Positions 1-8,114 of a DNA stretch of 40,021 bases are shown one piece after another. The notes below the pieces were generated by a model that did not search any database, was not told the DNA's origin, and was given only the letters and a program-made list of their open reading frames with translations. Source of the stretch: Alphaproteobacteria bacterium (lineage in GTDB: Bacteria; Pseudomonadota; Alphaproteobacteria; Acetobacterales; Acetobacteraceae); assembly GCA_017307285.1 (NCBI GenBank), contig JAFKFI010000080.1:1-40021 (forward strand), read 5' to 3'. The translations under genes and the position numbers were made by a program. The stretch's first letter is position 1; each line of letters starts with the position of its first letter.

Positions 1-129
1 GCGCTGCTACGCAAGGCCGCAGCCCGCACCCGCGAAGCGCTCTGGAACGCAATCGGGCACCTCCTCAAAGCTTTCAGTCCAGACGAGTGCCGATCATATC
101 TCCACCACGCCGGCTATGCCTCCGAGTAA
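1..129 (+). pseudogene. IS630-family transposase, C-terminal fragment (cut by window edge)
   Basis: Frame 1 is open from the first base to a TAA at 127-129 and gives 42 residues. The segment contains TREALWNAIGHLL and FSPDECRSYLHHAGYAS, the usual C-terminal end of IS630-family DDE transposases (recognised from family memory). Only the last part is in the window, so whether the whole gene is intact upstream cannot be judged. The stop lies about a dozen bases from the presumed element end, as is usual for IS630 elements. A second, badly decayed IS630-type transposase lies near 9.5-10.3 kb, but it covers different parts of the protein, so the two cannot be compared for identity. Confidence 0.8.
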
Positions 130-144
130 ACCGAAAATGCTCTA
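130..144. repeat. Presumed right end of the IS630-type element, with TA target dinucleotide
   Basis: Directly after the transposase stop comes ccgaaaatgctc followed by TA at 143-144. IS630/Tc1-type elements duplicate a TA dinucleotide on insertion. This TA is part of the TAG stop codon (minus strand, 142-144) of the neighbouring EF-G-like gene, so the element seems to have inserted exactly in or at that stop codon. The left end and its inverted repeat are outside the window, so the boundary is inferred. Confidence 0.45.
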
Positions 145-2121
145 AGCGGTCGCGCGCTCCAGCTTGCCGCCGCGTGCCTCGGCCAGATGGTCGAACCGGC
201 GGCGGAAACTGCCGAGCCCCATCGTCTGTGAACGCAGTTCGATGATGAGGTCGTGCATCTCCGCCTCGGGCACCAGCGCCTCGACGTCGTCCCAACCCGT
301 CCAGCCGGGCCGTTCCGCATAGCCGAGGATCTGCCCACGGCGCCCGGTCAATAGGCGCTGGGCGCGCGCGGTGAACTCGTTGGGCACGCTGACCGTCACG
401 TGATGGATCGGCTCGAGCAGCACCGGGTCGGCCTTCGCCAGGCCCTCCGCCATCGCCATGCGCGTCGCCGACTTGAACGCCATGTCGGAGCTGTCGACCG
501 AGTGGAACGTGCCGTCGACCAGCGTGACGGAGATATCCACCACCGGATAGCCGAATGGCCCCTTCTTGGCCGCGTCCTCGGCGGCCTCGCCGACCGCCGG
601 GATGTACTGCCGAGGCACCGCGCCACCCACGATCTTGTCGTGGAACTGGAACCCCTCGCCTCGTTCGCGCGGCGCGATGTCGATCTTCACGTCGGCGAAC
701 TGCCCATGCCCGCCGGTCTGGCGTTTCAGCCGGGCGTGCTGATGCACCGGGCGGCGGATCGTCTCGCGACAGGCGACCTGTGGCTTCGCCGTGTTGAGCT
801 TGAGATTGTAGGCCTTCGCCAGGTGCTCGATCGTCGCGTTGAGATGGATCTCGCCTTGGCCTCGCAGCACGGTCTCATTGGTGTCCTGGTCGTGGTCCAC
901 GACCAGAGACGCGTCTTCCTCGGCCAGCTTCTGCAATGCGCCGGACAGCTTGACGTCGTCCTTGCGATCCGAGGTGGTGATCGCCATCGCGTAGACCGGC
1001 TCCGGCGGGGTCGGAAACGGCAGTGCCTCCGCCGAGCCCGAGGGCGACAGCGTCGCACCCGTCGCCACACTCTCCAATCGCCCAAGCGCCACCAATTCGC
1101 CCATATGCGCCTCGGCCGCCTTGGTCGCCTCGCCGTTGGGCATCCGGTAGATGCCGCCGAGCCGGGAGCCGGCCAGCGTCACGCCATCCTTCAATTGGCC
1201 CCGCCAAATTCGGGCATAGGAGAGCTTGCCGGTATGGCCGGCGTGCACGGTCTTAAACACCTGAGCGAGCGGCTCGCCATCGGCCTCGATGTCCCGCCGC
1301 GCGGCGGTCTCGGCCGCCTCCGGCGTGTCGTGGCGCAGCGCCTTCCATAGCCGGCGCACGCCGTTGTCGTTCTCCGCCGAGCCAAGCAGCACCTCGACCA
1401 CCGCGCCGGACACCTGATCCTTGTGCAGCTGGCCATAGATTTCCTGCGAACTCGGCGTCACGTCTTCGAGGATCTTTTCCAGCAGCGCGTCGTCGTGATC
1501 CGCGAGCACTTCAAGCAGCGCCGTCAACGCCTCCTTCTCGCGCTCCTCCATGTCCGAGGGCACCTGCACGAGTTCCGAGGGCTGCCCTTTGCGATAGAGA
1601 TACGCCCGGTCGCTCACGACATCGACATAGCCCGTCACCTTCTCGCCCTCCCGGATCGGCACCTGGCGCAGCACGAGCGGGTATTTCGAGTAGGCCTGCA
1701 GGGCAGAGAGCGTGTCGCGCACCCGGCCCTCGAGCGTGTCGATCTTGTTGACGAACAGGATGTGCGGCACGCCCTCATCGGCCAGCGTCTTGAGCAGCGG
1801 CGCGACCGTCAGTGCGCGCGAGGCATTCGGCTCGCAGACCACCACGGCGAGGTCGACGACCGAGAGGCCGCAGCACGCCTCATGGGCGAATTCGATTGAC
1901 CCGGGACAGTCCAGGATCGACCACTCGTCTCCCATGAAATTGCAATGGCCGAGGCGCAGCTCGGTGCTCATCGCCCGGTTGCGCGCGTCGCCCGCTCGCC
2001 GTACGGGCGAACCAGCCGCCGCCATGAGCGCCTCGAACAAGGTGGACTTGCCGCTGCCATATGGCCCGACCAAGGCGATGGAACGCGGCCGGTTGCCGTT
2101 GGCTGATGCGCTTGCTGACAT
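142..2121 (-). CDS. Elongation factor G-like GTPase (FusA2 type)
   Basis: The 659-residue protein has the layout of the EF-G family: an N-terminal GTPase domain, domain II, then domains III-V. Visible motifs are a P-loop GPYGSGKST near residue 19, DCPGS as the G3 motif, and VNKID as the G4 motif. The C-terminal half contains the EF-G domain IV/V pattern (GGHGQFADV, GFGYP-like GPFGYPV, and the ending RSQTMGLGSFRRRFDHL). The P-loop differs from the GHVDAGKTT-type sequence of canonical EF-G, and the protein is shorter than the usual ~700 residues, so it is more likely a paralogous EF-G-like protein than the housekeeping translocase. Its ribosomal role is unproven. It starts with ATG at 2121. Its stop codon abuts an IS630 end. 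It may be unrelated in function to the sugar genes upstream. Confidence 0.9.
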   Translation of the reverse strand: MSASASANGNRPRSIALVGPYGSGKSTLFEALMAAAGSPVRRAGDARNRAMSTELRLGHCNFMGDEWSILDCPGSIEFAHEACCGLSVVDLAVVVCEPNASRALTVAPLLKTLADEGVPHILFVNKIDTLEGRVRDTLSALQAYSKYPLVLRQVPIREGEKVTGYVDVVSDRAYLYRKGQPSELVQVPSDMEEREKEALTALLEVLADHDDALLEKILEDVTPSSQEIYGQLHKDQVSGAVVEVLLGSAENDNGVRRLWKALRHDTPEAAETAARRDIEADGEPLAQVFKTVHAGHTGKLSYARIWRGQLKDGVTLAGSRLGGIYRMPNGEATKAAEAHMGELVALGRLESVATGATLSPSGSAEALPFPTPPEPVYAMAITTSDRKDDVKLSGALQKLAEEDASLVVDHDQDTNETVLRGQGEIHLNATIEHLAKAYNLKLNTAKPQVACRETIRRPVHQHARLKRQTGGHGQFADVKIDIAPRERGEGFQFHDKIVGGAVPRQYIPAVGEAAEDAAKKGPFGYPVVDISVTLVDGTFHSVDSSDMAFKSATRMAMAEGLAKADPVLLEPIHHVTVSVPNEFTARAQRLLTGRRGQILGYAERPGWTGWDDVEALVPEAEMHDLIIELRSQTMGLGSFRRRFDHLAEARGGKLERATA

Positions 2122-2287
2122 CGGGACCCCTCCGCTTGAGCCGCTTTCCGGCCGTTGTTGTGGCGGCGCCGATGGCTCGATCGGGAACCCGAACGCCGGC
2201 CCTCAAACCACGATCCTAGCCGAGAATTCCTCTCCGGCCAGTCAGAAGCGCGCCATTGCGGTGTTGATCGGGCGTCCCCCCGCGGGG

Positions 2288-4993
2288 CTATACGCGCGAC
2301 GTTCGGCCGGTTGCGATAGCACGGCGTATCGCTAGCGCCAGTTCGGCGGTCTGGAAGGGCTTGCGCAGCACGGAGACCGTATTGGGTACCACGAGATCGT
2401 CGCTATGCCCGGTCACAAGCAGCAACGGCAATCCGGCATAGAGCTGGCGAATGTGTCCTGCGAGCTCGGCGCCGTTCATCTGCGGCATGGCGAAATCGAG
2501 CAGGACCGCGTCGAAATGCGAGTCCACCCGCTCCAGCGCCTCCACGCCATTGGCCGCGAGCACCACCGATGCGCCCAGTTCCTGCAGCAGATCTGCCGTG
2601 ATCTCCCGCACGTCGGGATCGTCCTCCACGAGCAGCAGCGAGAGGCCGGCAAGCGAGCTCAACCCGCCCTCTCCGGCTGCCTTGGCCACCGCCGTATCCT
2701 CGGCGCGGGCCTGCGGCAGATAGACGGTCACGCTGGTCCCTCGGCCCGGCTCGCTCGCGATACGCACGCCGCCGCCCAGCTGCTGCGCTAGGCCGAGCAC
2801 CTGCGGCAGCCCGAGCCCCGAGCCCTTGCCGACCTCCTTTGTGGTAAAGAATGGCTCGAACACGCGAGCGAGCACGTCCGCCGTCATACCCACACCGGCG
2901 TCGGCGACGGTCAACGCCACAAAATTGCCGGGAGGAGGGTCCTCCGGACGGCTCGGCCGCAGGATCGTCGCGTTCTCTGTGCGAATGGTCAGCCTGCCCC
3001 CATCGGGCATCGCATCGCGGGCATTGATCGCGAGATTGAGCACGACGAGTTCGAGCTGCGTCGGGTCGGCGAGCGCCTGGCGCAGGTCCGGTGCCGGCTC
3101 GACATCCACCTCGACGGTGCCGCCCAATGTGCTCCGCAACAGCGTCCCCATCGACTGGACAAGCTGGTTGAGGTCCACGGCCTGCGGCTGCAGTCGCTGC
3201 TTGCGGGCAAAGGCGAGCAACTGCGCGGTCAGCTTCGCCCCCCGATCGGCCGCCCGCGTGGCGTTCTCGACCAGGCGCAGGATGCGCGGCTCCGTCACGC
3301 GCCGTCCGAGGATTTCCAGATTGCCGAGGATCGCCGTCAGCAAATTGTTAAAATCATGCGCGACGCCGCCGGTCAGCTGGCCGATCGCCTCCATGCGTTG
3401 TGCCCGCCGCAACGCCTCCTCGGCCTCCAGGCGCGCCGTCACATCCTCGAGCGCCACCACGCCGAGCACGATCTCGCCCCCCGCGTCACGCACCGGGGCG
3501 GCGCTGACCTCGAACATCACGAGCTTCCCCTCCCCCGACGAGAAGGGCTGCAGCTTGCGCTCGGTTACGGCCCCGTCCCGCACGGCACGCACCAGGGCAT
3601 ACTCAGTAGCGTCGAGCGGCCGGCCCTCCGAGCTGACCGCGCCTATTCCGGCGAAATCCTGCCATTCCCCCACTCCGGACACATCGCGGCCCATCATCTG
3701 CCGCGCGGCCATATTCTGGAAAGCGATCGCGCCGGTTCTGGTCGCTACTATCACGCCGAATGGAAGTTGCTGAAGGATCGCGCCAAGCCGCGTCCGTTCC
3801 GCCGAGAGCTCCTGGTTGGCCTGCTCGAGCTCTCCGGTGCGTTGCGCGACGCGCGCTTCCAGGGTCTCGTTGAGCTGCCTCAGCGTCGCCTCGGTGCGTT
3901 TCTCCTCCGTCACGTCCCGCACAATGCCAAGCGCTCGCGTCGCACGGTGGTTGGCGTCGAACAGCACGCGGCCGTGCAGCGAGAGCCAGCGCTCCTCGCC
4001 GTTGTCGTAGCGGCGGATGCGAAACTCGTTCTGATACTCGCCGCCATGTTGCGGATCGAACGCACGGCGGTATTGCTCGTCCGTGCGAGGCTCGTCCTCG
4101 GGATGGAGCAAGGCGCCGAGCAACTCGCGCGATGCCTCGATGTCCGGCGGCAGCCCGAGCAACTCCCGGGCCGTCTCGGACCAGGTCCGCCGGCCGGTCG
4201 CGACATCATGGTCCCAGGTGCCGAGTCCGGTCGCGCTGACGGCCAGCCGTAAACGCTCCTCGTTTTGCTGCAGCCGCTGCTCGGCAAGCTTGCGCTCAGT
4301 GATGTCGAGCACGGTGCCAAGCATCCGCACCGGGGCCCGGTGGCGGTCGAAGATGGTGCGCCCACTGGCCAGCAACCATCGCTCGATCGAGTTCGTCAGT
4401 CCGATTACCCGGAACTCGCAGTCGAACAGGCCGGCGCCGGACGGATCGAGCGCCGCGCGGTAGGCGGCGAGCACCCAGTTCCGATCCTCCCGGTGCAGCA
4501 GTCGCTCGAAGGTGGTCATGCCGTCGATCGGCGCGTCCGCGGGCACGCCACACATCGCGCGGGTGCGCTCGTCCCAGAACAGCCGGTCGACGGCGATCTC
4601 GTGGTCCCACAGGCCGAGGCCGGTGGTATCCAAGGCGAGCTGCAGGCGTTCCTCACCACGCCGCTGGGCGGTGATGTCACGAAGCCGCACGGCCAGAGAT
4701 TGCTCTGGCAGCGGGTAAAGCCGGAAATTGAACAGCTTGCCGGCGAACTCCATGTCGAAGCTGGACACCACCTGGTCGGCCATCACCCGCCGCAGCTCGA
4801 TCTCGGCGCGGGTGCCGGCCAGCGAAATCGGCGAGTCCCAGTGATTGCGGCCGAGCAGGTCCGATCGTGAGAGTCCGAATGCGGCTTCCGCGGCGCTGTT
4901 GACGAAGATGCAGTTCCACGCACTGTCGAAGGCCACGAAGCCATCGGCCATATGTTCGAGCACAGCCGACGCCTCGAAACGTCCAGCGGGCAT
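2288..4993 (-). CDS. PAS-domain hybrid sensor histidine kinase with C-terminal receiver
   Basis: From an ATG at 4993 this gives a 901-residue cytoplasmic-looking kinase with no clear membrane segment. The N-terminal half has about four PAS/PAC units, each ending in forms such as RDITAQRR, LDITERKLAEQRL, RDVTEEKRTEATL and EDVTARLEAEEAL, with a coiled stretch after the third. Then come the HisKA H-box GGVAHDFNNLLT (phospho-accepting His), N-box NLAINARDAM, G1 box DAGVGM, F-box FEPFFTTK and G2 box GSGLGL. A receiver domain closes the protein (LLVEDDPDVRE, phospho-acceptor Asp in LLDFAMPQMNG, and KPF). The input signal is unknown. The reading frame extends upstream to a TTG at 5044 and a GTG at 5029; neither has a good Shine-Dalgarno sequence, so the start is uncertain. 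It follows hddA by less than 100 bases and may be co-transcribed. Confidence 0.9.
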   Translation of the reverse strand: MPAGRFEASAVLEHMADGFVAFDSAWNCIFVNSAAEAAFGLSRSDLLGRNHWDSPISLAGTRAEIELRRVMADQVVSSFDMEFAGKLFNFRLYPLPEQSLAVRLRDITAQRRGEERLQLALDTTGLGLWDHEIAVDRLFWDERTRAMCGVPADAPIDGMTTFERLLHREDRNWVLAAYRAALDPSGAGLFDCEFRVIGLTNSIERWLLASGRTIFDRHRAPVRMLGTVLDITERKLAEQRLQQNEERLRLAVSATGLGTWDHDVATGRRTWSETARELLGLPPDIEASRELLGALLHPEDEPRTDEQYRRAFDPQHGGEYQNEFRIRRYDNGEERWLSLHGRVLFDANHRATRALGIVRDVTEEKRTEATLRQLNETLEARVAQRTGELEQANQELSAERTRLGAILQQLPFGVIVATRTGAIAFQNMAARQMMGRDVSGVGEWQDFAGIGAVSSEGRPLDATEYALVRAVRDGAVTERKLQPFSSGEGKLVMFEVSAAPVRDAGGEIVLGVVALEDVTARLEAEEALRRAQRMEAIGQLTGGVAHDFNNLLTAILGNLEILGRRVTEPRILRLVENATRAADRGAKLTAQLLAFARKQRLQPQAVDLNQLVQSMGTLLRSTLGGTVEVDVEPAPDLRQALADPTQLELVVLNLAINARDAMPDGGRLTIRTENATILRPSRPEDPPPGNFVALTVADAGVGMTADVLARVFEPFFTTKEVGKGSGLGLPQVLGLAQQLGGGVRIASEPGRGTSVTVYLPQARAEDTAVAKAAGEGGLSSLAGLSLLLVEDDPDVREITADLLQELGASVVLAANGVEALERVDSHFDAVLLDFAMPQMNGAELAGHIRQLYAGLPLLLVTGHSDDLVVPNTVSVLRKPFQTAELALAIRRAIATGRTSRV

Positions 4994-5081
4994 GATCTGG
5001 CTTCTCGACAGGGTCTCGCCCTTTCCCACTGCAGCGCGCGTCAATGGACGGAGCGTACGCCAGCCGCGCCGTCCGAACGCG

Positions 5082-6140
5082 TCAAACGATCCAGGATTCT
5101 GCGCCCTGGTTCGTGAAATGAACGCCGGTCGCCGTGCCGCCCGCCTGGTTCAGCGCTCGAACCACCGGCACGCGGTGGCGTGGCGGCACGATGAACATCA
5201 TGAACCCACCGCCACCCGCACCCGACACCTTTCCCCCTGTCGCACCGTGGTCGAGCGCCAGTTCGTAGAGCTGCTCGATCTGGCTGGTGCTGATGCCGCT
5301 TGCTGTGCGCTTCTTGGCGAGCCAGGAGCGGTTCAGGATCTCCGCCATGTCGGGGACCCGGCCGCGCAGCAGCGCCTCCTTCATCTCCATCGCGTCGCGC
5401 TTGAGCTGATGCAGGCTGTCGAGCGCCTTCCCGCCCGGCGTCGCCATGAGCCGCTGCTGTTCGGCGATGATAGCCTCGGAACTGCGCGAGACGCCGGTGA
5501 AGCAGATCACGATCGAAGTCTCGAGCTCGTTCAACACGGGAGCGGCAATCCGAAGCGGATTAACGATCACCCTGTCGCCGGCAAAGAACTCGATGAAATT
5601 GGTCCCGCCGAACGTGGCGGCGTATTGATCCTGCTTGCCGCCCGCCAAGCCGAGATCGATCCGCTCGATTTCATAGGCGAGATGCGCCACGTCGTATGGC
5701 CCGAGCGGCGCTTGCAGGAACGTCGTGAACGCCTCCACCAGCGCCACGACCAATGCCGAGGAGGAGCCGAGACCGGAGCCGGCCGGGGCGTCGACATAGG
5801 AGGTGATGCGAATCGGCGGCAACACGCCGCCGCCGTACTGGCGGATCATGCGCCGCGTGACCCCCGCGTGCAGCTTCAGGTTGGCCGCCGCCACTACTTC
5901 GAGGTCAGGCGCGAAATTCTCCTCGAGCCCAAGATCGGGTGCCACGAAATGCGCGCGGTCGTCGGGCGATGGCTCGATGAAGGCGTAGGCGTAGCGGTCG
6001 ATCGTGGTGTTCAGCACCGCCCCGCCGAAATCGTCGCAATAGGGCGCGAGATCGGTGCCGCCGCCGGCCAGCCCGAGACGCAGCGGCACGCGGGCACGAA
6101 CGGTCGCGAGGTCGACGGCCGGCTTCTTCTCGATCAGCAC
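5082..6140 (-). CDS. hddA: D-glycero-alpha-D-manno-heptose 7-phosphate kinase (GHMP kinase)
   Basis: The 352-residue protein has the three GHMP-kinase motifs: N-terminal RVPLRLGLAGGGTDLAPY, the ATP loop PAGSGLGSSSALVVALVEAF, and C-terminal GGKVSGAGGGGFMMF. The GGGTDL form and overall length fit the heptose 7-phosphate kinase branch (HddA) rather than galactokinase or homoserine kinase. The predicted reaction is ATP-dependent phosphorylation of D-glycero-alpha-D-manno-heptose 7-phosphate to the 1,7-bisphosphate in the cytoplasm. It starts with GTG at 6140, 21 bases after the hddC-gmhB stop, and sits in the same operon as gmhA and hddC-gmhB. That context makes the substrate assignment strong. 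Confidence 0.9.
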   Translation of the reverse strand: MLIEKKPAVDLATVRARVPLRLGLAGGGTDLAPYCDDFGGAVLNTTIDRYAYAFIEPSPDDRAHFVAPDLGLEENFAPDLEVVAAANLKLHAGVTRRMIRQYGGGVLPPIRITSYVDAPAGSGLGSSSALVVALVEAFTTFLQAPLGPYDVAHLAYEIERIDLGLAGGKQDQYAATFGGTNFIEFFAGDRVIVNPLRIAAPVLNELETSIVICFTGVSRSSEAIIAEQQRLMATPGGKALDSLHQLKRDAMEMKEALLRGRVPDMAEILNRSWLAKKRTASGISTSQIEQLYELALDHGATGGKVSGAGGGGFMMFIVPPRHRVPVVRALNQAGGTATGVHFTNQGAESWIV

Positions 6141-6161
6141 GGTTCTCTCTCCGCTTGCCGT

Positions 6162-7382
6162 CTATGGTCGCAGGATCGGTTCCACGAAGGAAGCAAGATC
6201 GCCGCCGGGAAATAGATGTCCCACGATGCGCGCTGCTCGGGCCGCCTCGATGTCCCTCGGCTGATCCCCGACGAGCACGCACAAGTCAGGATCGAGCTCC
6301 CACTTCCGCATAAGGTCGAGGATCATACCGGGCTCCGGCTTTCGCCAGTCGCTGGCACGCCGATACTCCGGCAGCACCGCCTCCTCGTGGAACGGGCAGT
6401 AGCGGATGTCGTCGATGGTGCCGCCATGTCGACGGATTTCGTCCGTCATCCATGCGTGCAGCGAGCCCACCGCCACCTCGTCATAGTGGCCGCGCGCCAC
6501 GCCCGACTGGTTGGTCACGACGAACACGTGCCAGCCCGCCTCGGTCGCCATGCGGATCGCCTCGATGGCGCCGGGGATCCACTCGAAGCGCTCCCGGGTG
6601 CCGACCCAGCCATGATCGACGTTGATGACGCCGTCGCGATCCAGGAACAGCGCCCGGCGACGCATCCTCGTCGGGAGCTCGTCGCGTGCACGCACGAGAT
6701 CCTCGGGGATGCCGATGTCGCGGAAATACCCTTCGGCCGGCAGCCCCCGCAAAGCGCCCTGCTCCGCGAGGCGCGGCATCACCTCGCCCTCCAATGAGCA
6801 TTGCGGGGCGAGACTGTCCACGATCCGCCGATCGAACAGATAGACGCCCCCGTTGATCAGTCCAGGACTGCCCGGCCCCGGACGTTCTCGGAACGCGGTG
6901 ATCCGATCGCCATCAAGTTCGACCACCCCGTATCGCGAGGCGTCCCGCATCCGCCGCAGCACGACCCGCCCGAGCACGTCGCCCCCGTCTCCGGCCGCTG
7001 CCGCAAGCAGGCGCGCGAGGTTGCAGTCGAACAAGGAGTCGCCATTGCACAGTAGAAATCGCGCATCCAGCTGGTCGCGCGCGTGGAACACCGCTCCCCC
7101 GGTACCGGCACGCAACGGCTCCTCTGAGAGGACGATACGTGCTGGGACCGGCAGCCGCTCGGTGATTGCGCGCAGGCTCTCCTCGATGCGCGTGGAGAGA
7201 TGTCCGGTCAGCAGCAGGAACTCGGAGACGCCGAAGCGGACGAACTCGCGCAGCAGCCAGGCGAGAAACGGCCGATCCCCGCAGGGCAGGATCGGCTTCG
7301 GGGTGTCCGCCGTGAGTGCGCCGAGGCGCGTGCCCAATCCGCCGACCAGTACGGCGCATTGCCGAACGGTCGCCCCCGGCAC
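6162..7382 (-). CDS. Fused heptose 1-phosphate guanylyltransferase / heptose-1,7-bisphosphate 7-phosphatase (HddC-GmhB)
   Basis: A GTG at 7382, 5 bases after the gmhA stop, gives 406 residues. Residues 1-235 form a sugar nucleotidyltransferase: VLVGGLGTRLG near residue 12, the TPKPILP lysine motif, and metal-binding NGDSLFD near 113. Residues 240-406 form a HAD-IIIA phosphatase: catalytic FLDRDGVIN (Asp248, Asp250), VTNQSGVARG, and GDQPRDIEAA. In the GmhB-like half the first two zinc-ligand positions are present (CPFH), but the later Cys pair seen in E. coli GmhB reads as ASDW, so zinc binding is doubtful. The fusion would carry out 7-dephosphorylation and then GDP transfer, the last two steps to GDP-D-glycero-D-manno-heptose. 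The open frame continues upstream across gmhA, but that part is an arginine-rich shadow of gmhA. Nucleotide specificity (GDP versus ADP) is inferred from hddA. Confidence 0.88.
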   Translation of the reverse strand: MPGATVRQCAVLVGGLGTRLGALTADTPKPILPCGDRPFLAWLLREFVRFGVSEFLLLTGHLSTRIEESLRAITERLPVPARIVLSEEPLRAGTGGAVFHARDQLDARFLLCNGDSLFDCNLARLLAAAAGDGGDVLGRVVLRRMRDASRYGVVELDGDRITAFRERPGPGSPGLINGGVYLFDRRIVDSLAPQCSLEGEVMPRLAEQGALRGLPAEGYFRDIGIPEDLVRARDELPTRMRRRALFLDRDGVINVDHGWVGTRERFEWIPGAIEAIRMATEAGWHVFVVTNQSGVARGHYDEVAVGSLHAWMTDEIRRHGGTIDDIRYCPFHEEAVLPEYRRASDWRKPEPGMILDLMRKWELDPDLCVLVGDQPRDIEAARAARIVGHLFPGGDLASFVEPILRP

Positions 7383-7387
7383 CCCGC

Positions 7388-8029
7388 TTAGCTCGCGTTC
7401 GGGGGCGGGCAGAGGGCGCGCTCCACCAGGGCGCAGATCACGTGGGCGGCGATGATGTGAATTTGCTGGATGATCGGCGTCCGGTCGGACGGCGCGGCGA
7501 GCAGGAGGTCGGTGCTCGCGCGCATCTTTCCGCCGCCGGCGCCGCTGAAGCCCAGCGTCGTCAGGCCGCGCCCCCGCGCCGCTTCCAGCGCGCGCAGCAC
7601 GTTGGGCGAGTTGCCGGATGTTGAGATGGCAAGAAACACGTCGCCCGGCTGGCCGAGGCCGAGCACCTGCCGCTCGAAAACATGCTCGTAGCCGTAGTCG
7701 TTGCCCGTGGCGGTGATCGACGAGGTATCGGTCGTCAGCGCGATTGCGGGCAGCGGCGCGCGGTCGTACATCAACCGCGAGATGAACTCGCCGGCGATGT
7801 GCTGCGCGTCCGCGGCACTGCCGCCATTGCCCGCGATCAGCAGCTTTCGCCCGTCCCGCATCGCGCCGGCGATGGCACCCGACATCGCGAACATCAGGTC
7901 CTGCGCGGCGGCGTCGGCGGCGAATCCGGCAACCGAGCTCGCGGTCTCGGATAGATAGTCGGCGACGAAGCGCCGGTCCTTGGCGCAATCAACTGGCGAA
8001 ATCAAGCTGAGACCCCCGCTGGCAGTCAT
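7388..8029 (-). CDS. gmhA: Phosphoheptose isomerase (sedoheptulose 7-phosphate isomerase)
   Basis: This 213-residue SIS-domain protein carries the GmhA signatures: [19 protein letters not shown], the serine-rich [15 protein letters not shown] phosphate-binding loop, and the C-terminal [14 protein letters not shown] helix with the active-site His/Gln region. It converts sedoheptulose 7-phosphate to D-glycero-D-manno-heptose 7-phosphate in the cytoplasm, the first step of nucleotide-heptose synthesis. The protein is slightly longer than the usual 190-200 residues because of an N-terminal extension (about 20 residues before CAKDRRFV). It is the first gene of the gmhA - hddC/gmhB - hddA set and ends only five bases before the next start, so translational coupling is likely. 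Confidence 0.93.
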   Translation of the reverse strand: MTASGGLSLISPVDCAKDRRFVADYLSETASSVAGFAADAAAQDLMFAMSGAIAGAMRDGRKLLIAGNGGSAADAQHIAGEFISRLMYDRAPLPAIALTTDTSSITATGNDYGYEHVFERQVLGLGQPGDVFLAISTSGNSPNVLRALEAARGRGLTTLGFSGAGGGKMRASTDLLLAAPSDRTPIIQQIHIIAAHVICALVERALCPPPNAS

Positions 8030-8067
8030 GTCCCGGCGCAGAGCGACGGGCGCCGTCCCTATACTCT

Positions 8068-8114
8068 GAGGCCGCGTGGCCTCGCAATCGAGCCTGACCG
8101 GCGCCGGCCGGTCA
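8068..8114 (-). terminator. Two adjacent stem-loops between a glycosyltransferase gene and gmhA
   Basis: Two perfect inverted repeats sit back to back. At 8095-8114 an 8-bp stem (TGACCGGC/GCCGGTCA) has a 4-base loop and includes the glycosyltransferase stop codon. At 8068-8083 a 6-bp stem (GAGGCC/GGCCTC) has a 4-base loop. Their place at the end of one gene and before the next suggests transcript end formation or mRNA processing. Neither is followed by a T tract, so intrinsic termination is not certain. Confidence 0.4.

Noticed and set aside
400-1350. Long plus-strand open frame opposite the EF-G-like gene
   Set aside because: Composition is Arg/His-rich with no domain pattern; it is an antisense shadow of a well-recognised gene in high-GC DNA.
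2278-2287. CCCCGCGGGG palindrome after the hybrid kinase stop, considered as a terminator
   Set aside because: It has no loop or T tract; such short GC palindromes are common in this base composition.
7383-7988. Upstream extension of the hddC-gmhB frame across gmhA
   Set aside because: The frame is open but its translation is arginine-rich and unlike any nucleotidyltransferase, and gmhA in another frame explains the DNA. The GTG at 7382 fits the domain start.
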